Assembly: GCF_000014685.1 (NCBI RefSeq)
Contig: NC_008321.1
Span: 558,001 to 622,000 of the forward strand
Reading direction: 5' to 3'
From: Shewanella sp. MR-4
GTDB taxonomy: Bacteria > Pseudomonadota > Gammaproteobacteria > Enterobacterales > Shewanellaceae
DNA length: 64,000 bases
Under the pieces are notes generated by a model. That model saw only the letters and a program-made list of their open reading frames with translations, made no database searches and was not told the origin of the DNA. Positions 8,104-17,885 of this stretch are shown here, one piece after another (within the stretch, counting starts at the first letter, position 1; each line of letters begins with the position of its first letter). A program made the position numbers and the translations under genes.

Positions 8104-9393
8104 ATGTGGCGCGGTTTGCTCCTCGGTTGGCTCTGTAGCTTATCCCTTGTTGGGTTAGCGCAGGAGTTTAGGGTCACAGATACTGCGGCTTTAACCCAAG
8201 CCCTCGCGCGGGCGCAGGATGGCGACACTGTTGTGCTCGCCACCGCCGTTTACGAAGGCAATTTTAATGTCAGCCGCACGATTCATCTTAAGGGCGAAGC
8301 GGGGGCGACTCTTGATGCCCTGCGCCAAGGTAGCGCCTTAATCATTGCTGCGCCCAAGGTCATCGTCGAAGGGCTGAATATCCGTCACTGGGGGCAGGAT
8401 CTTTATTACCAGAATGCGGGGATCTTGCTGCAAGTGGGTGCTGACGAAGTGCTCATTAAGGGCAATCGGCTGGTGGGTGATGGCTTTGGTATCTATGGCG
8501 AGCAGCTGAGTGCGCCCCGCATTATGGAAAACAGCATCAGCGGTAATGGTGCCATTTATGTGTTAGATAGGGGGGACGGCGTCTTCCTCAAGCATGTGAG
8601 CGCGCCGCAGGTGCAAGATAATCATTTTATTTTTGTCCGCGATGGCGTGTATCTCGAGTCGGTGACGGACAGCCAAATCCACCATAATCAATTCGCTAAG
8701 TTGCAATACGGCATCCATTACATGTACACCCGAGGCGATGAAGCCTCAAATAATCAAGCCATTAGCGTCGATGGCGGTTATGCCTTGATGAACTCGCAGC
8801 ACATCTATCTACACCACAATAAGGTCAGCCAAGCGCGGGACTTTGGCATTCTGCTCAATATCACTGACGATGCCCATATTCAGGCGAACATCGCGACTGA
8901 GGTGGTTAATCCCCAAGGCTCTGTGGAGCTGGGTAACGAGGGCAAGGGCATTTTTATCTACGCCGCGCAGAATAATCGCATCGAGGCGAACGAGTTTAGC
9001 CATAGCGATACCGGGATCAGCATGGCCATGGGCGGCGAAGCAAATCGCCTTTGGCATAACCGGATTGTCGCCAACCAAACCCAAGTCAAATACGTTGGCG
9101 AGGCGCAACTCGAGTGGAGTTATCAGGGGCAGGGCAATTACTGGTCCGAATATCAGGGCTGGGACACTAATGGCGATGGTGTCGGGGATATAGTCCATCG
9201 GCCCAACGACAGCTTAGACAAACTCTTTTGGCTCTATCCCGAGGCCAAGCTCTTGATGGAAAGCCCAGTGGTCTTGCTGCTGCGTTGGGTGGAGCGGCAG
9301 TTTCAGCCAACGAGTGCGAGCGGCGTGAGTGACAGCTTTCCCTTAATGGGATGGAAAACCGAGGAGATGGGCAATGAGCCATTTCAGCAATGA
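8104..9393 (+). CDS. nosD: NosD-family periplasmic copper maturation protein
   Basis: 429 residues with a short signal peptide (cleavage near GLAQEF) and a long right-handed parallel beta-helix of NosD/CASH repeats (recurrent N-N-x-I and G-I/V-x-x motifs from about 60 to 370). One part reads NYWSEYQGWDTNGDGVGD, typical of NosD proteins. NosD works with the NosFY ABC transporter and NosL in copper loading. It starts 9 bases after nosL ends and overlaps nosF by 20 bases, showing tight operon coupling. Confidence 0.9.
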   Translation: MWRGLLLGWLCSLSLVGLAQEFRVTDTAALTQALARAQDGDTVVLATAVYEGNFNVSRTIHLKGEAGATLDALRQGSALIIAAPKVIVEGLNIRHWGQDLYYQNAGILLQVGADEVLIKGNRLVGDGFGIYGEQLSAPRIMENSISGNGAIYVLDRGDGVFLKHVSAPQVQDNHFIFVRDGVYLESVTDSQIHHNQFAKLQYGIHYMYTRGDEASNNQAISVDGGYALMNSQHIYLHHNKVSQARDFGILLNITDDAHIQANIATEVVNPQGSVELGNEGKGIFIYAAQNNRIEANEFSHSDTGISMAMGGEANRLWHNRIVANQTQVKYVGEAQLEWSYQGQGNYWSEYQGWDTNGDGVGDIVHRPNDSLDKLFWLYPEAKLLMESPVVLLLRWVERQFQPTSASGVSDSFPLMGWKTEEMGNEPFQQ

Positions 9394-10420
9394 TGCACAG
9401 CATAAACAGGCGCTTACCTTGATGAAAAACGAGGCTTCATCCCAAGGACAAGTGGCGATTAAGGCCATTGGGCTTTACAAGCGTTATGCGACATTTGAGG
9501 CGCTCACTGATCTTCATTTTGAACTGCACGCCGGCCAAACTTTAGCGCTACTCGGCCACAATGGTGCGGGTAAATCGACCCTGATTAAAATGATCTTGGG
9601 GCTTGTCTCCCCAAGCCATGGCGAGCTATTTGTGCAGGGACAACCTCTGCATACTAAGCGACCTAACGCTAATCTGTCATTAGGCTATTTGCCTGAAAAT
9701 GTGAGCTTTTATGACAATATGACGGCGCAGGAGATCTTAAGCTATTTTGCCAAACTTAAGGGGGTCGCCCCCAAGCGAGTATCCATTTTGCTGGAAGAAT
9801 TCGGCCTAATGGCAGCCAAGGATAAACGCCTAAGCACCTTTTCCAAGGGGATGCGCCAACGCTTGGGATTAGCTCAGGCGGTATTAGCCGATCCTAAGGT
9901 GCTATTGCTGGATGAACCGACTGTGGGCTTAGATCCCCTCGCATCGGCATTTTTATATCAGAAAATGGCGCAACTGAAGGCGCAGGGCTGCGCCATCATC
10001 ATCAGTACTCACGAGTTAGGATTAGTGCAAGATCAAATGGATAGTGCGCTGATCTTAGGCCAAGGTCGGCTGCTCGCCTCGGGCGATTTATCGCAGCTTA
10101 GGGCAATCAGCGCGCTGCCAAGTCAGCTAGAGTTGCACCGCGTTTCGCCGCTGCAATATCAGCAGCTAATGGCTCTGCCACTGTTCGCCTCAATGCGGAA
10201 TCACTCAAGCGCAAACAGCGTGTGCTTTAGTGTGCCCGATGCGCTTAAGCCCAAGGTTATCGAGCAATTGCATCTCCTTAAAATTCATGAGTTTTCCATT
10301 GCTCCACCGAGCTTGCAGGATCTTTTCCATCACTTTATGGCAGGGCTGAATCGCTCTACTTCGTCAACCGCGTGCTCGGCGGTTGAAGACGAGCAAGATC
10401 AAAGGGAGTTAGTGGCATGA
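9374..10420 (+). CDS. nosF: NosF-type ABC transporter ATPase
   Basis: A 348-residue ABC ATPase. Walker A reads GHNGAGKST, the signature FSKGMRQRLGLAQ and Walker B LLLDEPTVGLD, followed by the H-loop STH. The domain occupies about residues 27-240. A C-terminal extension of about 100 residues is family-typical but ends in a Ser/Thr/Cys-rich tail. It begins inside nosD, using GAGGAG as ribosome site, and its stop overlaps the nosY start (ATGA). It powers the NosY permease that serves NosD. Confidence 0.9.
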   Translation: MSHFSNDAQHKQALTLMKNEASSQGQVAIKAIGLYKRYATFEALTDLHFELHAGQTLALLGHNGAGKSTLIKMILGLVSPSHGELFVQGQPLHTKRPNANLSLGYLPENVSFYDNMTAQEILSYFAKLKGVAPKRVSILLEEFGLMAAKDKRLSTFSKGMRQRLGLAQAVLADPKVLLLDEPTVGLDPLASAFLYQKMAQLKAQGCAIIISTHELGLVQDQMDSALILGQGRLLASGDLSQLRAISALPSQLELHRVSPLQYQQLMALPLFASMRNHSSANSVCFSVPDALKPKVIEQLHLLKIHEFSIAPPSLQDLFHHFMAGLNRSTSSTACSAVEDEQDQRELVA

Positions 10421-11304
10421 GTCAGATAAGTATCGAGCAAGGCTGTGCCCAATATTGTCCCCCACGGGCGCTAACACTGATTCAAGCCGTTGCAGTTAAA
10501 GAATTTAAGGACAATTTACGCAACCGTTGGCTGGGCTTGATGGCGGGTATCTTGTTGATTTTGTCCCTGTGCGTGAGTTTTATGGGCAGCGCCGTGTCGG
10601 GTACAGTGGTGCTGCTCGATAGCGTACAAATCTTCTCTGGCTTAGTCACGCTCGCGGTGTTTATCTTGCCCTTGGGGGCGATTTTACTCAGCTACGACAG
10701 TTTTGTCGGCGAGCGTGAGTCGGGCACGTTATTGCTGCTACTCACCTATCCCTTGGCCCGTTGGCAGTTGGTGTGTGGCAAGTTGCTCGGCCATGCCTAT
10801 GTGATGATTGCAGCCTGTGTGATGGGGTTTGGCGCGACGGCATTGTTGCTACTGGCCTTTGTTGGCGGACACTCTAGATACGCCTTAGTCATAGGGTTTA
10901 TCCACTTGATTAGCAGCGGTATTTTGCTGTCGCTGGTGTTTGTGCTTTTGGGTTATTGCGTGAGTCTGTGTGTTCGCGAAAAGGCCAAAGCCCTGGGCAT
11001 ATTACTGCTGCTGTGGTTTGTGTTGGTCTTGGTTTATGACTTAGTGCTACTCACGGCGCTGGTGAGTCTGGCGGAAGTGTTCAATCGCCAGCTATTTAAC
11101 CTATTGATTTTAATTAATCCTACCGATCTTTTCCGTGCCTTGAACCTGCTGGCCAATCCCGCCGATACCCTGTCGGCTAAGAGTAGTCTCGCCCTGATTG
11201 CCCAAACGGGAATGGGGCCTGTGCTGATGTACGCCATGCTGGCGGCTTGGATAGGGCTGTTAGGATTACTAGCCTGCTGGATTTTTGCGAGGCAAGAGGT
11301 TTAG
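10417..11304 (+). CDS. nosY: NosY-type ABC transporter permease
   Basis: 295 residues with six hydrophobic segments and the NosY/ABC-2 hallmark around residues 20-30 (VAVKEFKDNLRNRW) and DSFVGERESGTLLLLLTYP after the second helix. It forms the membrane channel partner of NosF; the transported species (sulfur or copper-linked) is unresolved even in the nos system. It is the last gene of the sir/nos run: the next frame starts 213 bases later and belongs to a different family. No clear terminator follows. Confidence 0.9.
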   Translation: MSQISIEQGCAQYCPPRALTLIQAVAVKEFKDNLRNRWLGLMAGILLILSLCVSFMGSAVSGTVVLLDSVQIFSGLVTLAVFILPLGAILLSYDSFVGERESGTLLLLLTYPLARWQLVCGKLLGHAYVMIAACVMGFGATALLLLAFVGGHSRYALVIGFIHLISSGILLSLVFVLLGYCVSLCVREKAKALGILLLLWFVLVLVYDLVLLTALVSLAEVFNRQLFNLLILINPTDLFRALNLLANPADTLSAKSSLALIAQTGMGPVLMYAMLAAWIGLLGLLACWIFARQEV

Positions 11305-11517
11305 TTTTTTCTGCATTAGTTTAAATTTATGCTTTATAAACAATGGGTAAACTGAGTATAGGGTCACAGTATTTTATGTTGTTAAGAAGTAAAATAAACC
11401 CTCTTGATTTAGTAGCTAGGAATCACGGTTGCTCTCGGGTGAGACTGAGTTTCACTGTGTTTGCCCGTTGTTAGCGCAATCATAGTCTATTGTGTTGGCT
11501 TAGTTTGGGCGCTTAAC

Positions 11518-12801
11518 ATGCATAAAATCACTTCATACCTAATGTTAGATGAACAGGCCAAAGAGCTTGTTGACCTTGTTCATGGAACCCAGATCGGCCT
11601 GACTTTTTCAGAAACCGCCGTACTTGTATTGCTGTTATCTGCCCCGAACGCGATTTTTACCAAGGAAGAATTGCTGCAAGTCGGCTGGCCAGAACGTGTG
11701 GTCGCGCCTACCTCATTAACCCAGTGCATCAGTACCTTACGTAAAAAGTTAGAGCCTTATACCGAAGTGCAGCTCAAAACGGTGGCGCGCCGCGGTTATC
11801 AGTTGCATGTGTCCGAACAGTCCCATGTGAAGATGTTGGCAATTAACGATGCCGATGCGATCCGCGATGCCATTGTCGGTGTCTCGGCGTGGACGAAACT
11901 GGCAGGCATCGTCATGCTGGGGTTAATCCTTATCTCTGTGTGGTACTGGAGCGATCACCATGCCGTGGTCAAACAGGTCGCAAAATGGAACGCCGATAAA
12001 TATATCAGCCTCAATATTGGCGGTACCTTGGGCACGGCACAGGTGCTGTATATCGACGACGAAGAACATTTACATCCCTCGTGGTGGCAAAAGCATCTAG
12101 CGCCAGAAGGTAACCATATCAGCGGCTTGCCTTATTTCAGCGCCTTCGCCGCAACGGATGGTAAAAACTATTCGATGGCTATTTGCCCCTCGCTCGATGC
12201 CAAGGATTGTAACGGCAAGGGCATCATCAATATCACCTCGATTGATGCAACGCCGGTGGGCCTTAACATGGCCGAGTTTATCCCGCTGAGTAAGACGATG
12301 GAGGAGCGTATTCGCTACAACCGCATCGTGCTGCCGATTGATGACAAGGGGGCGGGGGAGCTGCTGGAGCATAACTACCACGCGGATATATATTTCCCAG
12401 TGGCGGGCGAGCTGCTGGTGCGTACGGATCTCAGCATGTCGCTGGTGTACGAAGGGGAGAATCGGGGCAAGTTTTACTCCACCTCCTGCATTACCGATCA
12501 GGACTGTTTAACCACGCCGATTAAGTACACTATCCGTGGGGAGTTTGAGCAGTATCAAACGCAAATTGATGATCTGAATGTGGATGTATTCCATGTCAAA
12601 GTGTCGCAAAAAGAGCTCACCAAACCCGATGAGGTGAGTGGCTCTGCCATGCAGTTTTACCGCGCGATCCGTAAGCACGATATTCGCGATGAAGATCTGT
12701 TTTACTATCGGGTTTATCAAAATAAGGGCACGGCGGTGTGGATAGTCCCACAAATGGGACAACTGCTGGCCTGGACTCAGTACACTCAAGTCAAACTCTA
12801 A
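11518..12801 (+). CDS. CadC/ToxR-like membrane-anchored transcriptional regulator
   Basis: About 427 residues from the ATG at 11518. The N-terminal winged helix (OmpR/CadC type) spans about residues 25-95 and includes FTKEELLQVGWPERVVAPTSLTQCISTLRKKL and the closing VARRGYQL. A single membrane helix (LAGIVMLGLILISVWYW) lies at about 120-137, followed by a periplasmic domain of about 290 residues with several cysteines (CPSLDAKDC, CITDQDC). Family members sense periplasmic signals directly and bind DNA from the membrane. The target is unknown; adjacency to sir/nos makes it a candidate, not a proven, regulator. An in-frame TTG at 11461 was rejected for lack of a ribosome site. Confidence 0.8.
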   Translation: MHKITSYLMLDEQAKELVDLVHGTQIGLTFSETAVLVLLLSAPNAIFTKEELLQVGWPERVVAPTSLTQCISTLRKKLEPYTEVQLKTVARRGYQLHVSEQSHVKMLAINDADAIRDAIVGVSAWTKLAGIVMLGLILISVWYWSDHHAVVKQVAKWNADKYISLNIGGTLGTAQVLYIDDEEHLHPSWWQKHLAPEGNHISGLPYFSAFAATDGKNYSMAICPSLDAKDCNGKGIINITSIDATPVGLNMAEFIPLSKTMEERIRYNRIVLPIDDKGAGELLEHNYHADIYFPVAGELLVRTDLSMSLVYEGENRGKFYSTSCITDQDCLTTPIKYTIRGEFEQYQTQIDDLNVDVFHVKVSQKELTKPDEVSGSAMQFYRAIRKHDIRDEDLFYYRVYQNKGTAVWIVPQMGQLLAWTQYTQVKL

Positions 12802-12816
12802 CCTAGTGTGTTATGC

Positions 12817-12850
12817 AAACAGCCGATAGCCATCGGCTGTTTGGGTTTTT
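12817..12850 (+). terminator. Rho-independent terminator after the CadC-like gene
   Basis: An 11-bp stem (AAACAGCCGAT-type arm against ATCGGCTGTTT) with a four-base AGCC loop is followed by GGGTTTTTG. It lies 16 bases past the stop at 12801. Confidence 0.85.
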
Positions 12851-13033
12851 GCTAGCAGCATCTGTTTGTAGAGAGGTAGAGTGTATTAAAGACTTTGCAT
12901 TAACTTTCTATCATAAAGCGTGAGTTTCTTTTACATCCCACCATATCGCCAGTTACACTGCCTCGCCATGCTGGAAAGCATTCGAATAGCCAAAATACCA
13001 AAAATACAAGAATAACAACGGAAGGAGTCTCTC

Positions 13034-15166
13034 ATGTCGGACCGCCTGATCCCCGCCATATTACTGTCGACGACAGTACTGACAGGGTTAACTGCCTGTG
13101 GTGATAACACCAAGGAAACCGCCGCTGTCGCTAGCGACAATGCAGCAAAAGTACAAACCAGCGCAGCGCCTGCTGCCAGCCAAGCCGCCATGCCAATCGG
13201 CATTAACCTCGCGGCCATGTCGCCTAAGGTTAAACCCGGCGATGATTTTTATACTTACGCCAATGGCGAGTGGATGAAAACCACAGAGATCCCCGCCGAT
13301 CGTTCAAGCACGGGTGCATTTCTAGTGGCTTTCCAAGAGACGGAAAAGCATAAAACCAGCCTGATCGCCGACTTGGTCAAGGCCGAACATGCTGCTGGCA
13401 GCGATGATGCGCGCATTGCCGATTTCTACAAGGCGTACACTAATACTGCGGCAATCGATGCGGCGGGCATGAAGCCAATGGAAGTCGATTTAGCCCGCTA
13501 TCAAGCCATTGCGGATAAACACGCCCTATCTGCGGCGCTCGGTGCTAACCTGCGTGCCGATGTGGACCCTCTCAATGCCACCGACTTTTTCACCGAAAAC
13601 CTCTTCGGTATTTTCGTGACTCAAGGTCTGGCGACGCCGGGTGAAGTGCTGCCTTACCTACTGCAAGGCGGTTTAGGTTTACCCGAGCGCGAATATTATC
13701 TGTCGGACGACCCTAAAATGGTCGAGATCCGCACCGCTTACCGTGCCTATATCGAGACCCTGCTGACCGATGCGGGTATCAGCGATGCAGCGGCCCGTGC
13801 CGATCGCATTTTTGCCCTCGAACACCAGATTGCTAGCGCCCACGCCAGCCGTGAAGACAGTGAAGATTTCACTAAGGCATCGGGTGTGTGGAGCCGCGCC
13901 GACTTTGACGCTAAAGCCCCAGGCATCGACTGGACAGCCTTTTTAGATGCCGCCCAGCTTGGCAAGCAAGACAGATTTGCCGCCTATCACGCCAGTGCTA
14001 TTACTGGGCTGTCGGCGCTGGTGGCCTCTGAGCCGCTGGATGCGTGGAAAGACTGGTTGGTGTTCCACCATATCAACAGCCACGCCGATGTATTGCCATC
14101 GGCTATCGATAACGCCTCTTTTGCCTTTAACGGCACTAAGCTATCGGGCACCCCTGAACAGCGCAGCCGCGATAAACGCGCCTTGAGTGCCTTGGATGAA
14201 TACCTAGGTGATGCCGTGGGCCGCGCCTATGCCGAGCATTATTTCCCTGCCTCGGCCAAGGCCGAAGTCAGCACTATGGTGGATAACATCGTCAGTGCCT
14301 TTGGTAAGCGTGTCGAAAAACTCGAGTGGATGGACCCTTCAACCAAGCAGGAGGCCCTAGCTAAGGTTGCGACCATCGCCGTTGGCGTGGGTTATCCCGA
14401 TAAATGGCGCAATTACGATGCCTATGCGGTATCGCCAACCAATGCCTATGCCAATGTTATCAATGGTGAAAAGGTGGAATACGCCCATCAACTCGCCAAA
14501 ATCGGCAAACCAATGGACAAGGGCGAGTGGTGGATGACGCCGCAAGTGGTTAACGCGGTTAACCTGCCAGTGCAAAACGCGCTTAACTTCCCAGCGGGGA
14601 TTTTGCAGCCACCATTCTTCGATGCTAAGGCCGATGCGGCCTATAACTATGGCGCGATTGGCGCAGTGATTGGTCATGAGATCAGCCATAGCTTCGATAA
14701 CAATGGCGCGGCGTTCGACTCGACTGGCGCTATGCGTAACTGGTGGACGCCAGCGGACTTTGCTCAGTTTGCTAAGCAGGGTGAGGCATTGGCGAAGCAG
14801 TTTGATAGCTATGCACCATTCCCGGATCTGCATGTCAACGGCAAGTTGACCTTAGGTGAAAACATTGCCGACGTGGCGGGCTTAGCGGCCGCACTCGATG
14901 CCTACCATGCTTCGCTTAACGGCAAACCTGCGCCAGTTATCGATGGCTTTAGTGGCGATCAACGCTTCTTTATCGGCTTCGCGCAAACGTGGGCGACTAA
15001 GATGCGTGACGAAGCCTTGCGTGCCCGCGTGGCGACCGATGGCCATGCCCCTGGCATGTACCGTGCGCTGACCGTGCGTAACTTAGACGCTTGGTACACA
15101 GCCTTTGATGTGAAGCCCGGCGATAAGCTGTACTTAGCCCCAGAGGATCGCGTGAAGATCTGGTAA
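13034..15166 (+). CDS. M13-family (PepO/neprilysin-like) zinc metallopeptidase, lipoprotein
   Basis: 710 residues. The leader ends in LTGLTAC, a lipobox with the lipid Cys at residue 22, so it should be a periplasmic lipoprotein. The M13 N-terminal domain starts with PGDDFYTYANGEWMK (about residue 70). The zinc site is intact: HEISH with H548, E549 and H552, and the downstream ENIAD glutamate E609 with D613. NAFYxP-like and C-terminal DAWYTAFDVKPGDKLYLAPEDRVKIW motifs are present. It degrades oligopeptides. The ATG follows GGAAGGAGTCTCTC, a strong ribosome site. It is monocistronic, bracketed by terminators. Confidence 0.95.
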   Translation: MSDRLIPAILLSTTVLTGLTACGDNTKETAAVASDNAAKVQTSAAPAASQAAMPIGINLAAMSPKVKPGDDFYTYANGEWMKTTEIPADRSSTGAFLVAFQETEKHKTSLIADLVKAEHAAGSDDARIADFYKAYTNTAAIDAAGMKPMEVDLARYQAIADKHALSAALGANLRADVDPLNATDFFTENLFGIFVTQGLATPGEVLPYLLQGGLGLPEREYYLSDDPKMVEIRTAYRAYIETLLTDAGISDAAARADRIFALEHQIASAHASREDSEDFTKASGVWSRADFDAKAPGIDWTAFLDAAQLGKQDRFAAYHASAITGLSALVASEPLDAWKDWLVFHHINSHADVLPSAIDNASFAFNGTKLSGTPEQRSRDKRALSALDEYLGDAVGRAYAEHYFPASAKAEVSTMVDNIVSAFGKRVEKLEWMDPSTKQEALAKVATIAVGVGYPDKWRNYDAYAVSPTNAYANVINGEKVEYAHQLAKIGKPMDKGEWWMTPQVVNAVNLPVQNALNFPAGILQPPFFDAKADAAYNYGAIGAVIGHEISHSFDNNGAAFDSTGAMRNWWTPADFAQFAKQGEALAKQFDSYAPFPDLHVNGKLTLGENIADVAGLAAALDAYHASLNGKPAPVIDGFSGDQRFFIGFAQTWATKMRDEALRARVATDGHAPGMYRALTVRNLDAWYTAFDVKPGDKLYLAPEDRVKIW

Positions 15167-15178
15167 GCGTAAGTCGAT

Positions 15179-15207
15179 AAAAAGGGAACCCTAGGGTTCC
15201 CTTTTTT
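15179..15207. terminator. Bidirectional terminator between M13 peptidase and cti
   Basis: A perfect palindrome with GGGAACCCTAGGGTTCCC at its core, flanked by A and T runs, sits between the two convergent stops, so it can serve both strands. Confidence 0.9.
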
Positions 15208-15208
15208 G

Positions 15209-17602
15209 TTAGCGATTTTGCAGCCGATTGTAGTCCAGCCAACCGCTCTCAATCGGGTGACTGTCGAAAAAGGCTTGGTTAAGTTTGTCACTAAAGGCCC
15301 AGAAACGCGGATCGGTGCGGCGCACTGCCGCCAAATCCAATAACGCCTCGTAGTCTTTTTCGGTTTGCATGCCTTCGACTTTAGCCACAACTTTGGCTAA
15401 GTCTTGCTCCTTAATATGCCAGAAGGCTTCGGGATAACTACCCAATAGCCCGCGCACTAGCGTGACATCATCCTTGGCGGGATCGCGGTTGCTTTCCTCA
15501 CTGAATAGGCTCGAAATATTTCGATGGGCACTGTTACGTACTAAGGTAAAGATTTCCGCTTTGCCCGTTTTTTCAGGCTCAATCATGATCATCGTCAGCT
15601 CGGGCAAAAGGGTCGCTTGCGTGCCTTTGACTCTGCCTAGCGCCTGCAACAATGCCTTGCTGTTAGGTTGCAACTGACTGAGTGCGATTTGATAGCGTTG
15701 GGGCTGAACCTCGCCGACCTTAGCGGCCAACTTTTGGTAGAGTTCGGCTTTTAGATCGTCCGTGTAGTAGAGCACGCCCGTGGGCTGATTGAAGGTATTA
15801 ATATCCCCCGCGATAAAGGCGGTCAACTGGGTGCCCGCATCCTGATACCAATCCTTAAACTGCTTACGGCGCTCCTCTTGGGGTAATAAGGTCAAGAAGT
15901 TAGACTCGCCCTCCATCCGTAAAAAATCCATATACAGGCGGGTGAGTAGCTGGTGGCCATAGTTGCCATACACATCGAAACCCGCGACCAAAAGGTAGTG
16001 AATACGCTCTAGCAGGGCATAGTCGATCACCCAAGCCGTCTTAGGGGATTCTCCCACTAACCCTTTCACCACAGTGGCATTATCGAAATGCCTAAATACC
16101 GTCAGGCTGGCATTATCATTGTTGCCGTCGCCATCCCATAGGCCGTCGATAGTGAGGTGGCGACCATTTTTAAACTTATGATTTAAAAACTGATTTCGTG
16201 CCCGCATATACTCGCCCTGTTTGGCGGCATATTTCACCCAGGTCACGGCAAGGGCGGTGCTTTCTTCCTCAGCAGGCATGCGTAGGTTCTCGATTTGGCC
16301 GTGGTAGAAGTCGGTAAAGTCGCTATCGTCCATATATTCTGGGGTGACAAAGTAAACCCAAAATCTATCGTTGATCACATTGAGGGCGACCTGACCACGG
16401 CAAACCGGCCCCTTGATAAAGCCCATAATAGTGTCTTGGGCGCGGGTAAGCATAAAGCGATAGCGCGAGCCTGCGGGCAGTTGAATAAAGGCCTCGAAAG
16501 GGTTGGCCGATACGCTCGGCGCATAGCTGGGCAGCGAGCTGACTTGGTATTGGGCGTCGATAAACCACTGCTGCCAGTTTTGCAGCACAGTGTTATTCAA
16601 GGCGTAGGGAATATGGGTCTTATCGACGATCGTGGCGTGATAGGGCTGAAAGCGGTAATACACCCGCGACACTTGCGGATCGTCGAAGGGACGGCGGCTG
16701 GCAATCAGATCAATCGGTTTGCCCGGCGGTGTGCGTGAGCGCACTAACTCGAAGTAAGCCGCAGGAGCATCGGCCGCGGTTAATGACTCAAAATACAGGT
16801 GGAAGGCAAATAAGTGCTCGTAAATATAACGGGCGCTCAGTTGCGCCTTGAGGCTGTCGGCATTTAAGAACTGCTCCCAACGAGCGATTTCTTGATTGAA
16901 CTCGGCGCTAAGCGCGGGTGGCGTCGACAACACTGCGCCCTGTTCGAGCCATTGCATCAATACCTTATGTTCCTGCTGATTGAGCGCAGGTAAGCCGTAG
17001 GGCATACCCGCAAGCGGTTGGTATTGTTCGTATTTGTCCATTTCCTCAATGCTGGCGCATTGCTGAACCCGATCGAGGCTAAAGTCGAAGCTTTTATCGA
17101 GGTGTTTAGTGTCCGGCAGGGGATGGGCCTGTTTTAGCGTTAACATCCGCGCCAGCACTGAGGCCTGGGTATTGGCCAGCGGGGTCTGGGCGCGCTCATT
17201 GAGCACGGGATAAAACCCGCGTTCGCGCCATGCTTCAGGTGTGTGGGCATCGACAAATAACCGATTCGGCGTTGCCGCCATCAAACGGGTGCCCTGATAG
17301 ACTTTTTCATTGTTCGCGCCCCGTTCAATGCCCTCACTGGAAGTCATTTTAAGCTGGCAGGGCGCATCGTAACAGGCATGGCAAACCACGCAGCGACTGT
17401 TGATGATAGGTTCAACAGTCGAGTGATAAGCCTTTGTTTGTGAAGTGAGTTCACTCTGGATTGGCCGATTGTCGGCCCGCGTCTGCGGCGAGCTTTTACC
17501 ATAAAGACTGTCGAAATCCACCTGGGCAACGCTAGCACAACCCGAGGCCGCTAATACTATGGCTAAGAGCCAACGTTTCCAGATTGCGTTTATCGGATTC
17601 AT
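15209..17602 (-). CDS. cti: Fatty acid cis/trans isomerase Cti
   Basis: A 797-residue periplasmic heme enzyme converting cis- to trans-unsaturated phospholipid acyl chains, a fast membrane-stiffening response to solvents and heat. A signal peptide covers about residues 1-26 (ASGCASVAQ), with a possible lipobox at SGC. The single c-type heme site is CVVCH (C71, C74, H75), immediately followed by ACYDAPCQLK, the Cti hallmark. The FYPVLNE region and several Trp/Tyr-rich blocks also match the family. It stands alone on this strand and shares a terminator with the convergent peptidase. Confidence 0.95.
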   Translation of the reverse strand: MNPINAIWKRWLLAIVLAASGCASVAQVDFDSLYGKSSPQTRADNRPIQSELTSQTKAYHSTVEPIINSRCVVCHACYDAPCQLKMTSSEGIERGANNEKVYQGTRLMAATPNRLFVDAHTPEAWRERGFYPVLNERAQTPLANTQASVLARMLTLKQAHPLPDTKHLDKSFDFSLDRVQQCASIEEMDKYEQYQPLAGMPYGLPALNQQEHKVLMQWLEQGAVLSTPPALSAEFNQEIARWEQFLNADSLKAQLSARYIYEHLFAFHLYFESLTAADAPAAYFELVRSRTPPGKPIDLIASRRPFDDPQVSRVYYRFQPYHATIVDKTHIPYALNNTVLQNWQQWFIDAQYQVSSLPSYAPSVSANPFEAFIQLPAGSRYRFMLTRAQDTIMGFIKGPVCRGQVALNVINDRFWVYFVTPEYMDDSDFTDFYHGQIENLRMPAEEESTALAVTWVKYAAKQGEYMRARNQFLNHKFKNGRHLTIDGLWDGDGNNDNASLTVFRHFDNATVVKGLVGESPKTAWVIDYALLERIHYLLVAGFDVYGNYGHQLLTRLYMDFLRMEGESNFLTLLPQEERRKQFKDWYQDAGTQLTAFIAGDINTFNQPTGVLYYTDDLKAELYQKLAAKVGEVQPQRYQIALSQLQPNSKALLQALGRVKGTQATLLPELTMIMIEPEKTGKAEIFTLVRNSAHRNISSLFSEESNRDPAKDDVTLVRGLLGSYPEAFWHIKEQDLAKVVAKVEGMQTEKDYEALLDLAAVRRTDPRFWAFSDKLNQAFFDSHPIESGWLDYNRLQNR

Positions 17603-17885
17603 ATTCCACTCCTTTGCCTACACTGACCAGTCTTATCCATTTCTAACCTGCAATACTCTAGCAGAATAGTCCGAACAAGTTGAATTGACTGTGTATTTTT
17701 ATGATTTTTCTAAACTCAACAGCGACGCCACCATATTCATCCCTCAGGATTAAATGTTTCAAATTGTTTAATTTGTGTTTTATCAAGGTTACATAATGGT
17801 ACGCATTTTTTTGCGGATTTTTGTTATATCTAGTAGTGCACCTCTGTGCGCAAAAAAATAACTATATAATTCTAAAGGAAATGCT

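Noticed and set aside
14357..14833. 158-residue minus-strand frame inside the M13 peptidase
   Set aside because: It is a shadow of a well-supported gene; composition mirrors the sense frame and no ribosome site or motif is present.
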